From contig NC_092322.1 of assembly GCF_036785885.1 (NCBI RefSeq), positions 39,081,994 through 39,145,993 on the forward strand: a stretch of DNA of 64,000 nucleotides, in the 5' to 3' direction. Origin of the DNA: Coffea arabica (taxonomy: Eukaryota > Streptophyta > Magnoliopsida > Gentianales > Rubiaceae). Below are positions 21,304 through 32,945 of this stretch, in pieces. The notes beneath the pieces were generated by a model, which was not told the origin of the DNA, searched no databases, and worked only from the letters and a program-made list of their open reading frames with translations. Both the position numbers and the translations under genes were made by a program. Position 1 is the first letter of the stretch, and each line of letters opens with the position of its first letter.

Positions 21304-22040
21304 GTAACTCTCTCTCTCTCTCACGAGCATATAGTTCATTCGCCAAAGTTAAAACCATAGATATTAAAGGAGTCACTTCAACTTTCTTTAATCTTCACCT
21401 ATAACAATCAAATCAATTTGTAAGATACCTCTTGCAGACTAAGAATCGATTCAGAATATAACCATCTCATTGAGTAACAAACTCATAAACAGGGCTGCCT
21501 GTTTATGATTTCCAGCATTAGCAGCGCCTGAATAAACTATAGCTATACAAGTCGAAAAACTATAAAAATGGAGCCGCTCGAAATTAGACTGAAAATAATA
21601 ATAACAATAATAATCTGTAGAACACAATGTTGTTATTTCGAACCATAAGTTCGCCTATGTTGGCCCAAAAAGTCGGCATTCAGGATATTCTCAATACTGC
21701 TGTACAGAGTTGGATCTTCAGTCAACTTCGATTTTCTAGTATTGATAGGAAGCATATATTTTCTAGTGTCAAATGCTGTTAATAACACTCAATTTTGATT
21801 TCTCTAAGCCAATTTATTGTCAAATTATCCAAGGTTGCGCAAAGCTAACTCTTAGCTCGGATTTGGTCGAAATTCAAAGTTTTCTTGGCGTTAATACTTT
21901 GAAATCCATTCAATTTCTTGTGCATGTCCATGACTAAATCTTCAATACTAATATATTGAAGAAAGTGCAATACTTAAACTAAAGTATAAACTAAAATATA
22001 CCTAAATTCTCGTTTTGATTCCTGAACATTTTAATATCTA

Positions 22041-22161
22041 AAGTATAAAATCTATTCCACTTTAAGTAAAACTTGTCCTATTTTAGTCCCTAACCTAAAG
22101 CATAAACTCTTCTTTACTTCTTCTATATTTTGATCATTAAAGTGTAATAGATTTTATACTT
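22041..22161. repeat. Foldback with 25-bp arms
   Basis: AAGTATAAAATCTATTCCAC and following bases (22041-22065) are the reverse complement of 22137-22161 with one mismatch, separated by a 71-base loop. Partial matches continue outward (ACTTTAGTCCCT-like words). It could be the core of a degenerate MITE; no clear target duplication was found. The rest of 21304-23890 is AT-rich with no recognised gene. Confidence 0.6.
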
Positions 22162-24044
22162 AATTCGGATAGACTTTATACTTGAGGGACTAAAGTGAGA
22201 TGAATTTTTCTTAAGTGATTAAAGAATTCCACTTTGAAATTTTGGAACCAAAGTGTAAATCAAGTTATAAGGGGGCAATCTCTTAGAGAACAAAAAACAT
22301 ATTGAATGATTTGCATTTTGATCGCCTATTGTTTAAAATTATTTAAACAATACCCCAACTAATAACTTGTTATACTTTAACCACAGAACTTTATATACAT
22401 GGGCTTCAAGTTTTAAATCCTATTCATTTAACAAATAATTGTACCCTAAAAAATTGACATACCTAACTCTTGAATTGAATGTATTGAAACCAAATTCAAC
22501 CCACGTAATTTAACTAGAAAACTAGTCGCTCGAGCACTTTTCTGGTCAAGAGCTAAAAAACCCTTTTACATGAAAAACCTCTTTCTTTATTAAGCCCAAA
22601 AAAATCAGGACCTTGGCTTATGGATCCTTCGGCCCAGAATGGGTTTGCAATATTACTTCAAGGATTTTTTATTTGGTCCACCACGTGCAAATTGGGCCTT
22701 TTACCTGTTTACCTTGTTTTTTTTTTCTTAGCTTAGCAAGGGCAGTGGACAATTGTTTTTTTTTTTTTTTGAAATGGTTTTGTTATCCTTGCTTTTATGA
22801 TTTATCATTGTGCATGTTATCCTATTATCTTATTATTATTTTTTGTGATTCTTTCAGTTGAACTATCTATTTGTTTTCATTTTCATACTTGTCCCATCAA
22901 TTCTTCTATGTTTTACACATTAAGAAAAATAAATTTATAATATTGATTGGTGTAATATATATTATAAATTTATAAACATCTTTAATCGATTTTTATTTTG
23001 TTACCTAAATAATTGTATTGTATATCTCTAATAAGAAGTCACCACTTCACAAATCCCGTCTCCTTAAAGACTAAAATTTGGAAGTCTCCTTGAATAAGTT
23101 CTTCATTATGATTAACTTAATTATTTTTGTGAATTTTTTATTAATAAAAATTTAAAATTTTAGCATCATAATCCTTTAAAGATAAATTTAAAATGAAAAT
23201 CAATAAACAAATTAATTCTAATAGTAAGAGAAACCATAGAATGCATCTCTGCAAGTGCAGTCTCGAAGAACGCTATATTGGGAACATCTTAACAAATACA
23301 GCTCAATGCTCAAGTTTTCAACTGTTCATACAGTGAAGATCTTGACGAACACAAAGCAATCTGATACTCACAACGTAAGCAGCCGATAAAATAATCAAAA
23401 CAGTACATTAGAAAAAAAAGAAATGTTTTACTCAACCAATCAATCGGCCGTGCATGAACATACGCAGCAATTTTTCTATTGACATATTTTAAATCAAACA
23501 TACTTTTTCAATCATCATTTTAAAATAAAAACTCAAACTTTTTCAATATTATGTTTTGACCCTTATATTGTTAAAAAGTATTAATATATCTCAAATATTT
23601 CATACTTTATCAATGTTTTCTTAAAGTTTGGTGTTATTTTTCAATTAAGTCCATAATTTTAATTCTAAACTTGTTAATGCTCATTAAATAATAAAAATTG
23701 CTATTTGATTGTTCTAATTTCTTTGTATTTTCTTGTTAAATATATTTGAAACATGAAATATATATGAATATACATTATTAATATTAACATGTTATTTGGT
23801 ATTTTACATATAATATTTTAATTTTAAATAATTTTAATTATGACGTCATCTGGTTCAACTCCTATTGAATTCGATTGAACTCATTGACCCTTGACTCTTG
23901 ACCCCTGAATTTGACCGAATCGATACCCGGTCCGGTTCTGAAAACATAGCCTCAACCTACAGAAGATTGTGGAGGAAGCAAGAGGTTCATACAAGAGCTA
24001 AAGCCATCCCCACAAGAAAGTTTGCCAGAAGGAAGTGCTGCGTG

Positions 24045-24416
24045 ACATTGGACAGGCAGAGCCTCCAACAGGTTGGAAGAAACTAATGACGTCGACGGGG
24101 CTGCGGCTGGGAATCCAAGGCTGCTGGGCAGGAGGATTCTCAGCAAACATTGGATTTAGCTACCAACACTGAAACAGAGCTGTGGGCGTTAATTTATGGG
24201 ATGGAATTTGCATGGAAGACAGGGGAAAGAAAACTAACAATTGAATCAAACTCAAAAGTGAGCATACAACTATCAAAAGAAGCCTCCAAGGATAGCCCTC
24301 ACCACAACCTGATCAGAAAGGCGCAAGAATGGATGAAGAAGGATTGGGAATGCCAGCTGATGCACGTTTGGAGGGAAAGCAACTCCTGTGCGGATCATCT
24401 AGCTAAAAATTAGCCT
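24045..24416 (+). pseudogene. LINE RNase H (RVT_3) remnant
   Basis: The 88-residue frame 24150-24413 contains NTETELWALIYGMEFAWKTG and ends with SNSCADHLAKN, the usual second half of the RNase H domain at the C terminus of plant L1-type LINE polyproteins. Just upstream, GWKKL, VDGAAAGNP and GGFSANIG are the expected first half but sit in different frames, so at least two frameshifts separate them. The acidic residues expected in VDGA, ETELWAL and ESNSK are visible. No reverse transcriptase precedes it, so this is a 5'-truncated insertion. No clear poly-A or target duplication was found. Confidence 0.75.
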
Positions 24417-25237
24417 AAATTTGCCTCCAGGATTATCGGAGTTCAAGAGCCCACCATTTTCAATTATGTTGTTGCTGTGTTTTGATATCAGAAGTGTAGC
24501 ATCACCCCGTCTAGTTCCTATGTAATGGCCAATGGCCGTCCTGGAACCAAATAAAAGAAAATTACATTATTGCTTTTTTTTTTGTTGAAATTATGTGTAA
24601 CCTAATATTATTTCCTTTTCATTATTAAAAAGGATACATATTCTGTATTGTATGAGTTATACAACAATCTCTGAGAGTAGCTTAAAAAAATTTATATTTA
24701 GTATATCTTTTCAAATTTTTTTCCTGTTAGTTTAAATATTAACTTGTACTATGTGTTTTGTTCAGTTAATTACGTTGTAAGTGAAACAAAATGGATAAAT
24801 GACACAATACTAAATTGCAAATTTGATGACCAATTGGACTAAATTGATAGATGAAAACGACAATAATATTAGTCTAAAAGTTTAAATAAAGTTAAATAAT
24901 TGAAAATTTTTAAACCAAAACCGAGCTTAGTATTAGTGTTTGGCCTTCTTCCTGAAATTCTGGCATTCCTTTTGACTATTTTATGAACTGGCCCCTGCCA
25001 CTCTTGAGCCGTGTTTCTCTTGCTCACCGTCCTTGCAGTACGACTTACTTCTTTATTACTATGTCACCATTTTTGGGGTGTATTCTATTCATCTTTTCTT
25101 CTGGTTCCGGCATATTCCTGGCCAGGTGCCTTGGCAGATTTGACAGCGTCTTTCGTGTCCCTTTAGTTCTTGGACACGTAAATGTCCCTTATTCTAGTAC
25201 CCTAACATGGGACCAATCACGCTAGTCGCCATTGGTA

Positions 25238-26840
25238 TTAACCAATCAAACAATTACGAATTTAACCGGTTAATTTGACAGTAGATTATTAGGTTAATTC
25301 GAATATCGGACCCTTGACATTCAAATAACAAAACAATCACAAAAAGTTAAACCAGAAAACGTACGAATACCAATGAATAAAAGAAATAAGTAAAATAATT
25401 CGATCTCACAGATGTTTGGAACCGAGTCTTCAAGTTGACCTTTGACTGAAAATAAAATTAGTTACTCTCTATTGAGAGTAACTCACGCAATTCCATTGAA
25501 GGAAATTGCATCAATGTTTGACAATAGAAAAAACTACCAAGAGGAAAAAGAAAGCCAAGCGGCTGCCGTCCTCGCTCCTCCCCACAAAGAGTCATGGTCC
25601 TCTCCCTTGCGGCCAAGGAAAAAATCACAATTTAACCTAAGTGACAAGTCTGCCGCACTTGAACCAATAGATAAGGAAACAATCCACATTGGTACGGTTG
25701 TTTCTTAATACTACTCAACTACTTTTACTAATCAATATCAAATTCCCACTACCTAAGGGATTCTTTCCGCAAAAGTAAGATAAATAAATTAGACTAGTGT
25801 CCTAATAGAGATAGGAGACCAATCATCAGGTGAAGAGATGGACATCCACGGATTCAATTTGAGATTGGAAATCACGTGCCGAATCCCGAGTTCCCAGACT
25901 TGTTGAATTAGATCTTGACGCGCCCACGCCGAATTGCACAGAAATTAGTTAAAATTCATGTTCTTAACTTTTTTTCGCTCCGAATCCCTACAATTAACAC
26001 AATTACCAAATATAAGTAGAATCTATCAATTAATGCAATATTTGGCTAAAATCAAGGGAAAAATAATTATAAAATTAATGACAATCAAACAATTATGGAT
26101 TTATCCGGTTAATTTGACAGTAGATTATTAGATTAATTCGAATATCGGACCCTTGACATTCAAATAACAAAAAAATTACAAGAATTAAATCAGAAAACAC
26201 ACTAATATCAATGAATAAAAGAAATAAGTAAAATAATTCAATCCCATAGATGTTTGGAACAAAGTCTTCAACTTGACCTTCAACTAGAAAAGGAACTTAG
26301 TTGCGCATAGCCAATTGAAGCAATTCACACCATTTTTCCAAAACCAGCCGCTTAGTCTTTGATAAGAGAAAAACAAGAGAAAACAAAAGATTGGCCAAAA
26401 GGCCAAGCGGCAATCGTACCTCCTTGCAAAGCAAAGAGTCCTGATGCTTTATTTTTGGCCGAAGTCCTAATCAAATGGGAATCTGACCTTTTCTCTCCTA
26501 GTTTCCTAATTCAAGTCTACTACCAAATAAAACTAGTTTCCTAAATAGAAAAATAAACCACAAAAGAAAGTATTTCAAGTTTCCTTATTCAACCATAAAA
26601 CTAATAATTAGAATTCAAGTCTTCCAAATCTTCCTCTAAAGCTGCTTAGAGTTTGAATCGAACTTGGAAACTGGTCCCGAACGTGCCACTATCAAATTAA
26701 TTGGAAAATTGCCTCTTTTTGTCACTTTTGCTCTTTTTCCTACAATTAGCACCATTAACCAAATATAAGTAGAATCCATCAATTAACGTAATATTTGGTA
26801 AAATAAAAGAGGGAAATAACCATAAAATTAATGAAAAAAA
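25238..26840. repeat. Tandem duplication, unit about 0.8 kb
   Basis: The block starting CAATCAAACAATTA (25243) and running through AATTCGAATATCGGACCCTT to AAATATAAGTAGAATC recurs from about 26083. Copies are about 845 and 757 bp and have diverged by substitutions and indels. No protein is conserved between the copies, so the ORFs at 25442-25708 and 26359-26544 were not called. Confidence 0.75.
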
Positions 26841-27590
26841 TGCAACCTATCAAGAAGCAGTTAAAATTTTCTGCAAATGAAGAAAATTTTACCACACCAA
26901 TCAGTAGTAAACTTGTAATAGGGAACAAAAATTAAGGCAAACTAAGCTAGATCACACTTTCCCAGCAACTACCTTTATGGCAAGCAAAGACCAGGACTTC
27001 TACTCAGAGACCAAGACCAAGGCAATAGGTGTTTCTTATCAGGGAATCACTCTATTAACATGGTAAGGAACAATCTGGTGTCTCCAAACTTTAGGACCAC
27101 TTCTGGTAGAAGTTTCTCAAACTTTGAATCGTCACGTGTTTGGTCAAAACTTCGAGTCGACCTCCTCCATCCTACTTCTTCATTTCTTGATTCCGCTTTT
27201 TTCTCTTTTCTCATGTTTAACATAATCAAAGACAATAGTTTGGTTTGCTGCATTCAACCTACAAGTTTGAGTTAAAGTTTGAGCAGAAGACTCGAGACAC
27301 TTGACAAGTTTGAGTTAAAAGTTTGGAAAAATATAGATTCACCACAGGAAAAATCGTGATCTTTAGAAATTATTGATTGATTGTTGAACGACTTTACGTT
27401 GATTAGTATTGAAGTCTGTCGATTATTGGATGAGTTCTTGCTTTACTTGAAGTTTAATTATTTAAAAATCAACTTGTCAAGTAGAAGTGATTTAAAATCC
27501 GTCTTTAATTAGATTAGAAAACCTAATGTATTAAATGCACTATTTCAAATTCCCACGCATAATATAGTACATATATAGATAGATATTATA

Positions 27591-30480
27591 TGACGACTCG
27601 AAAAATTATTTTATATTTTATTTTATTTCTTTGAATGCATATTCTTTACTTTAAATTATTGTCTTAATTTCCTAGATATTTTTATAAGTGAGTCAAGTTT
27701 TTAAATCATTTTTCTTGTATAAGTTAGTGTATGTTAAATTTGAAGTGTATTATGGAAGTGGGACCCGCTAATGCGGTAAGTGCAATAAATTTTTAAAAAT
27801 TAAAAGGAGTTTTGTACAAAGAAATATTATTTTATAAGGTATTAAGAGATAATTAGAGATTGTTCAGATATTTTAATGATTAGAAAACAATAGGATGAGG
27901 ATTAATCTTGGAAGGACAATTGTCACAACATCCATGGAACTTTGACCTTGACTTGGACTACTCTTAGCCTTTAAGTAAAAAAAAAAGTTGGCCAAAAATT
28001 TCATTTCCTTTCTTTCCTCTTCTTCTTGGCCGTTTACTTCATCTCCCAATTAGCCAAGAAAGTTTCAATTTTCTTCTCCTCTTGGCCGGCCATCCCCTCA
28101 CCATTTTATCCAAAATTTCAGCTTCATCTTCTTCCATTTTGCTCCCAAAAACTCACTCCAAACTTGCTCATCTTCTTGGATCATCACTCAAGCTTAAAAG
28201 GAGACTTGGAGGAGGAGAGAATCTTGGTGGTTTAGAGATTAAACTCTTGTGGTTTTGTCTTCTACACTTGGAGGAAGGTAACTCTCCAAAACCCTCATTT
28301 TTCCTTCCAACTTATGGTTAGTTTAGTTAGTTTTAACTAGTTAAGCTTGGGTTGTTAATGGGTTCAATGAACCTTGACTTTAGGTAGATGCCTTACGGCC
28401 TTGAGAAATTATTGCTTGTTTGGTTGTTGTTTAGTGAATGGCAACTTGGCTTTGGTTGTGAAAGTTGAAAAGAAAAGTTGAAGAGGAAGGAGAGCAAGCT
28501 GTCCGAAATTTTTGCTGGTTCTTTTCCTTCATTTTAATTTCGAATTTTGTGGTTATTTTGATGCCAAAATGCTTGTTATATGTTGGTGTATATGTGTGTA
28601 AATTATCTCCCAAAAAGCATTTCATTTGGTTGAGTTAAAGTTGGGTTAAAGTGAGGAAGCAAATCTAGAAAATTTCTGATCAGGATAGCAGACCAGCGTG
28701 TACTTAACAGGCCATAATTTTTCGTACAGGAGTCAAAATCAAGTGTTGTTTGTGGCATTTAAAACTAGACTCTGAGGGTTTCTTAACGGCATAAAATACC
28801 CCTACTAATTCGTTTTTTGTGAGCCATAGTGAACCGGCAAAGTTGACTGATTTTCTCCTACTTACCTGTGACACCTGCACAGCTGCATCTTTTAGCTCAT
28901 TTTCACTCCTCTTGTGAAATGAATTTGAAGATGGTTTCTTCTAATGATTTATAGTAATTTGAATCTAGTTTTCAACGCCATAAACCACACTAATTTAGAC
29001 TTGTGTAGCTGTAGTTATGACCTGATTTCGAAACTGTGTCGATGCTCCAAGACTGGAAATCCGTGGATCAGGTTTCAAAAACCAGTTTTCATAAAACTAT
29101 TGTATCTTGGTGTAGGAAAATCCAAATTGAGTTCTCTTGTTGTGTTTGAAACTAGATTTGACTTTCTTTTACTGTTATAAATTTCAGGGGCCAATTCGAT
29201 TCCTATGAATTTTGCTAAATTTTCAAATTTCACTAAAAATCATGACTGTTTTGCCCTGTTTTAATGAAACAGCAAGTTGGAGCTGAGATTTGAATGATTT
29301 CTTATTTGAATCTAGAAAAAGTGTCTTCTTTAGAGTTTTAGTACATTGAATCTAGTTCCAATGGTATAAAGTTTCCAATCTTTTGACTTACGAAGCTCAA
29401 GGTATGATTTTTCAAGTATTGTCGCACAAAGCTGGAATTTTCCGGTTTCAAACAAAAATGTACTTTTAAGAACTTCCAACTTTCCTTTGAGATTGTTAGT
29501 CCATTTTAAGCTTGATTTCATGGATGGATACAAGGTCTCTTGTGACTTTAGACCTTTATTTTAAATCTTGGTTTCAAAGGATTAAACCTCTCTTGATGCG
29601 TTGTCTTGGTTACCTAAGCAAATGAGTTTTCTCCCTTGTATGCTAAGTGATTTAGGGTACATGAGTGATGGTTTAAGGGGAAAATTGACCTAGAGGTGAT
29701 TTGCATTTAGTGATGGTTGATTGATATTTCTTCAGGTGTTCAAGAGGATTTCGAAAGGAATCCCGGTGTGGATAATTAAAGGACTTACTTGCTCGCTTGC
29801 TTTTGAATTTGGTGAGTGTCAAGTGCATACTTTATGTTATTATGATTGAAATGATAATTGTACAAGTACTATGTGATTCTTACGATCTTGTCGAGGTAGG
29901 GGTGTACTTTATCGCCCTCGTTCTCTCCCTCTTGAATGTTCGTTACTTGAAAAATGAATGTGTATGACTTGCACTTGTACTCAAACATGTTTTAACTCAT
30001 GAGCACTGAGCGGCAGCATGTACCACACCCTATTCGGGTGGGAGGTGCCTCTCATATCGACTCAATGCTATGATTGATTCTCTGAGCGGCAGCATGTAAC
30101 ACACCCTATTCAGGTGAGAGGTGTCTCTCATACCGACTCAGTACTATCACTGATTTTAAGTCAATTGGAACATTGTCTCATCGACCACTCGTGCTTGTAG
30201 GGACGCCCAAATCCCTTTGCCTAACCTTGTAACTTGAGCAGGCAAGGACTTGGTCGAGAAATTTGGTGAACCTTGGGAAATATTATAGATTGATCTTTTG
30301 AGATCTTATTTGGCATACTCGAATAGTATTGCCACCTAATGTTTGTTGGGTTCCGGATCCGAGTGGGTGTTATGTTGGATAGAGGAAGTAAGTGGAGAGT
30401 TACGGTCATGTTGCTTCTTGAGTTAATGGAAAGTCAACCCCAAATAGCTTGAATCGGTTGAGACGTGGAAATAACTCCTG
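27591..30480 (+). mobile_element. Truncated, degenerate LTR related to the Gag-only element
   Basis: Starts TGACGACTCGAAAAATTATT at 27591, like the TGTGAGGACTCGCAAAAATT start at 4540, and follows the same order of blocks as the 3' LTR: a leader rich in CTTCTTCT (about 28010-28200), the CAAAATCAAGTGTTGTTTGT block (about 28730; compare 5845), ATCTTGGTG modules, then TCAGGTGTTCAAGAGG (29742; compare 7333) and GGTGAGTGT. Homology fades after about 30480, so the last roughly 0.6 kb and the TCACA end are missing. ORFs inside (28026-28235, 28082-28321) are parts of the LTR and not genes. Confidence 0.7.
30006..30157. repeat. Two tandem 76-bp repeats
   Basis: CTGAGCGGCAGCATGTA begins at 30006 and 30082, each followed by a similar block containing ACACCCTATTC and CTCTCATA-CGACTCA. 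They lie inside the degenerate LTR. Confidence 0.8.
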
Positions 30481-31102
30481 ATTTTGACTTTGTTGTATTT
30501 TTGGGCTAGACCAATAACCAGTATTTTTCCCTCGTTGGCCGATTTTGACTATAGTGATCTCTTGTCCGTCTCTTCACCATATGGTAAGTCAATTAGATCA
30601 CTCTACAGAAAACAACCACAGCTCCAGGGAGAACGATACACCATTGATGACGGGTAAGCTATAGAAATCAAAGATTTAATTCAACATATAAAAACTAAAA
30701 GAGAAAATGATGAATTTCATCCCTTAAAAAAACATATCAAAACTAAATTCTCATTTATATAAATAAGTTGCATTAAGCTCATTCTTAATGCATCATAAGT
30801 TGTATGCCGAGACAATATGAATTAAAAAAAAATTGAGATTTCAGGTTGAAGGGGAGGACAGCAGAGAGGAGAGCAACGGAATTGGTAAGGGCAAAGACGG
30901 AAGCAAGAGAGGAGAGAGGATGGTCAGAGTGGGCTTATTTGATTTACCCGACAAGTAGGTATCCAGTTTTATTTGTTTTTGTCGTTTTTATACAATATTT
31001 AATTTGTAACATTAATTGGCCTTATGGAAAGAGTACCAATTATATCACTTGTTTGTAAGTTTAAATCTTAGCATTTCTGATGGGGGCATCAAGGCTGTCC
31101 AA

Positions 31103-31458
31103 CAAGGTTCAAAGTCGCGGTCGAGGTTGCGTTCGTGGTCTGGAACGTCCACATCAGTCTCAGCATATCGGTCGCGGTCTCGATGAGACGCAAATTTTTG
31201 AAATATTTAATATTCTAAAAATTGTAAAAAATATGATAAACAAAAATAATTAAAAAATTTGTAAAAATAATAAAAAATCGAGTTGACTTGGGATGACTCG
31301 GAGTGACTCGATGAGACTCGGCTGTTTCAACTCTTCACGGTGGCGTCTCGGCGAGTCACGTATCTCGGTATCGTTTCGTCGCAGTCTCGTCTCGGACTAA
31401 GCCGAGACGGTGACGACTCGGCCCAGTCGTCTCGGTCTCGGCCGAGTCTTCGAACCAT
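31103..31458. mobile_element. MITE, probably Mutator-like (9-bp target duplication)
   Basis: A 356-bp insertion flanked by the 9-bp direct repeat GCTGTCCAA (31094-31102 and 31459-31467). Its ends are imperfect inverted repeats: AAGGTTCAAAGTCGCGGTCG on the left and, read inward from the right, ATGGTTCGAAGACTCGGCCG. The arms are made of repeated GTCTCG/ACTCG words around an AT-rich centre. It has no coding capacity. A 9-bp duplication is typical of Mutator-like elements. The ORF at 31340-31573 crosses the boundary and is not a gene. 30480-31093 before it holds no recognised gene. Confidence 0.75.
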
Positions 31459-31473
31459 GCTGTCCAAGGAAAT

Positions 31474-31638
31474 AAAGATGATCCTATCAAGGCTTATGCT
31501 AAGAAGTTTAAAGAGGTATTACAGGCATTGGTGTGAGCTGTTCAAGAGCAAATTGGAACATATAAACACCTAGAAGGAGTTAGGCTTGCGAGGAGTGAGT
31601 TCTATACACTTCTCCAAGTTGAGGAAGAAGGAAATTGA
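31474..31638 (+). pseudogene. Retrotransposon Gag-like fragment
   Basis: One frame reads DDPIKAYAKKFKEVLQALV, a TGA, then AVQEQIGTYKHLEGVRLARS and FYTLLQVEEE. This resembles the N-terminal part of plant Ty3/gypsy Gag proteins. The MITE at 31103-31458 interrupts sequence immediately before it (the 9-bp duplication is part of the same frame region), so the fragment is older. It is too short to assign a lineage. Confidence 0.45.
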
Positions 31639-31639
31639 T

Positions 31640-32226
31640 GGATCCGCGACCTAACCCATCCATAGATCCCCTCGTGGATCCTGTTCCAGAGAATATCCGA
31701 TGCAAATTCTGACTCTATGTCCAGCGCCGGACTTCATTGGGCCATTTTTGTGTCTTTTCTGTGCTTTCCTTTCAATTTTCAATGTGTTTTATCTAGCCTA
31801 TTATTAGTTTTGTTAATTATCATGAGTTTTTAATAAACCAACCAAGTTTGTGTTGAACTTTAAGCTTAATGGGCCAAAAGTTAATTAGTTAAGTCCATTA
31901 ATAGTTGGAATAAGTGACTAAATCTATATCCGATTCGGATTAGTCTAAGTAGGCTAGTTTTGGCTATAAATAACCATTCCTTTACTTATAACAGTTAGAC
32001 GTTTTTGATAATAACATTGAGAGATATTCTCTTGGCTTTCTTGAAAACTTTTTGTGAATACTTTAGGGTTGAACTCAAGTATTCAATCAGCTTATCAATC
32101 AAGAATTGCACTTGATTGTGGTGCCTTCCATCAACAATCAAAGGTTCACTAATTTGTTTAGTTGTAGGTTGAGGTTATATGAATAAGTTCATAGCTACGA
32201 GGATTAGAGTGGTCTAAAGGTTTTCT
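31640..32226 (+). repeat. LTR remnant with TATA box, interrupted by the CACTA element
   Basis: AT-rich sequence with TATAAATA at 31975-31982, about 125 bp after CTTTAAGCTTAATGGGCC. It looks like the promoter and R region of an LTR following the Gag-like fragment. It appears to continue after the CACTA element, from 47121 (ACTATCTAAATTTAAATACC) to about 47260, because removing the element and one TCT restores continuous sequence. Assignment to a family is not possible. Confidence 0.4.
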
Positions 32227-32545
32227 TACTACAAGAAATTTGGCCTTTTGTGACAACATTCTCAGTGACAACAGAGAAACTTATCACAATTGAGAAAATT
32301 TAGTGACGAGTTTTGATGTCATCATAGTTGACCGTGGGTATACTCGTCAACAGTGACAACACGGGATAAGTCGTCATAATATGGATGGCGCGCAACTAAA
32401 CAGTGTGGTGGGAGATCAACATTGTAACGACTGGAAAATAGGTTGTCACTGAAATAGGTCCTACAATGACAACTTAAAATGTTGTCACAATATGGTTGCC
32501 AGTTCAGAATTAGTGACAACAACTAGTCGTCACTATCAAAGTATT
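32227..32545. repeat. CACTA left terminal and subterminal repeats
   Basis: After the terminal repeat, AGTGACAAC-type 9-mers and their reverse complements occur at about 32264, 32305 (variant), 32351, 32453, 32466 (variant), 32481 and 32511, then GTCGTCACT at 32528. In En/Spm elements such subterminal motifs bind the TnpA-type protein. Confidence 0.8.
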
Positions 32546-32567
32546 TGTTCCTAACTCACATTCACTA

Positions 32568-32945
32568 ATTCTACTATGCCACCCTAATTTTTTCAATATG
32601 ATCCATATGTTGTAAATAAATTTTTTTAATTTTACTATGACACCCTAACTTTTATATTTTAACCCCATATGCCATCCTAATTTTTTCAATATGGCCCATA
32701 TGTTGTAAATAAATTTTATTAATTCTACTATGACACCCTAACTATTACATTTTAGCCCCATATGCCACCCTAATTTTTTCTATATGGCCTATTTGCTGTA
32801 AATAAATTTTATTAATTATGTTATACCACCCAAACTTTTATATTTTATCCCCGTATGTGGTAAACTAATCTCATTAACTCTATTATAACACCTTATCTTT
32901 TGCAATTTAGCCTCGTATGTGATAAACCGATTTCATTAATTCTAT
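32568..32945. repeat. AT-rich tandem repeat, period 93 bp, inside CACTA
   Basis: TGTAAATAAATTTT recurs at 32611, 32704 and 32797, each unit also holding CTATGACACCCTAA and CCCCATATG. Later copies become degenerate by about 32945. No coding. 32946-34524 is further AT-rich CACTA interior with no recognised gene. The part at about 33780-34160 looks like a promoter or 5' UTR (AACGATGCCGTTT, a TCTTCTTC run) but could not be assigned to a gene. Confidence 0.75.

Noticed and set aside
28026..28321. Ser/Pro/Leu-rich ORFs
   Set aside because: They fall in the CT-rich leader of the degenerate LTR, matching similar leader sequence at 5090-5350.
30846..31058. 70-residue basic ORF
   Set aside because: Charged low-complexity start followed by AT-rich sequence; no homology recognised.
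31340..31573. 77-residue ORF
   Set aside because: It crosses the MITE boundary at 31458 and has no domain.
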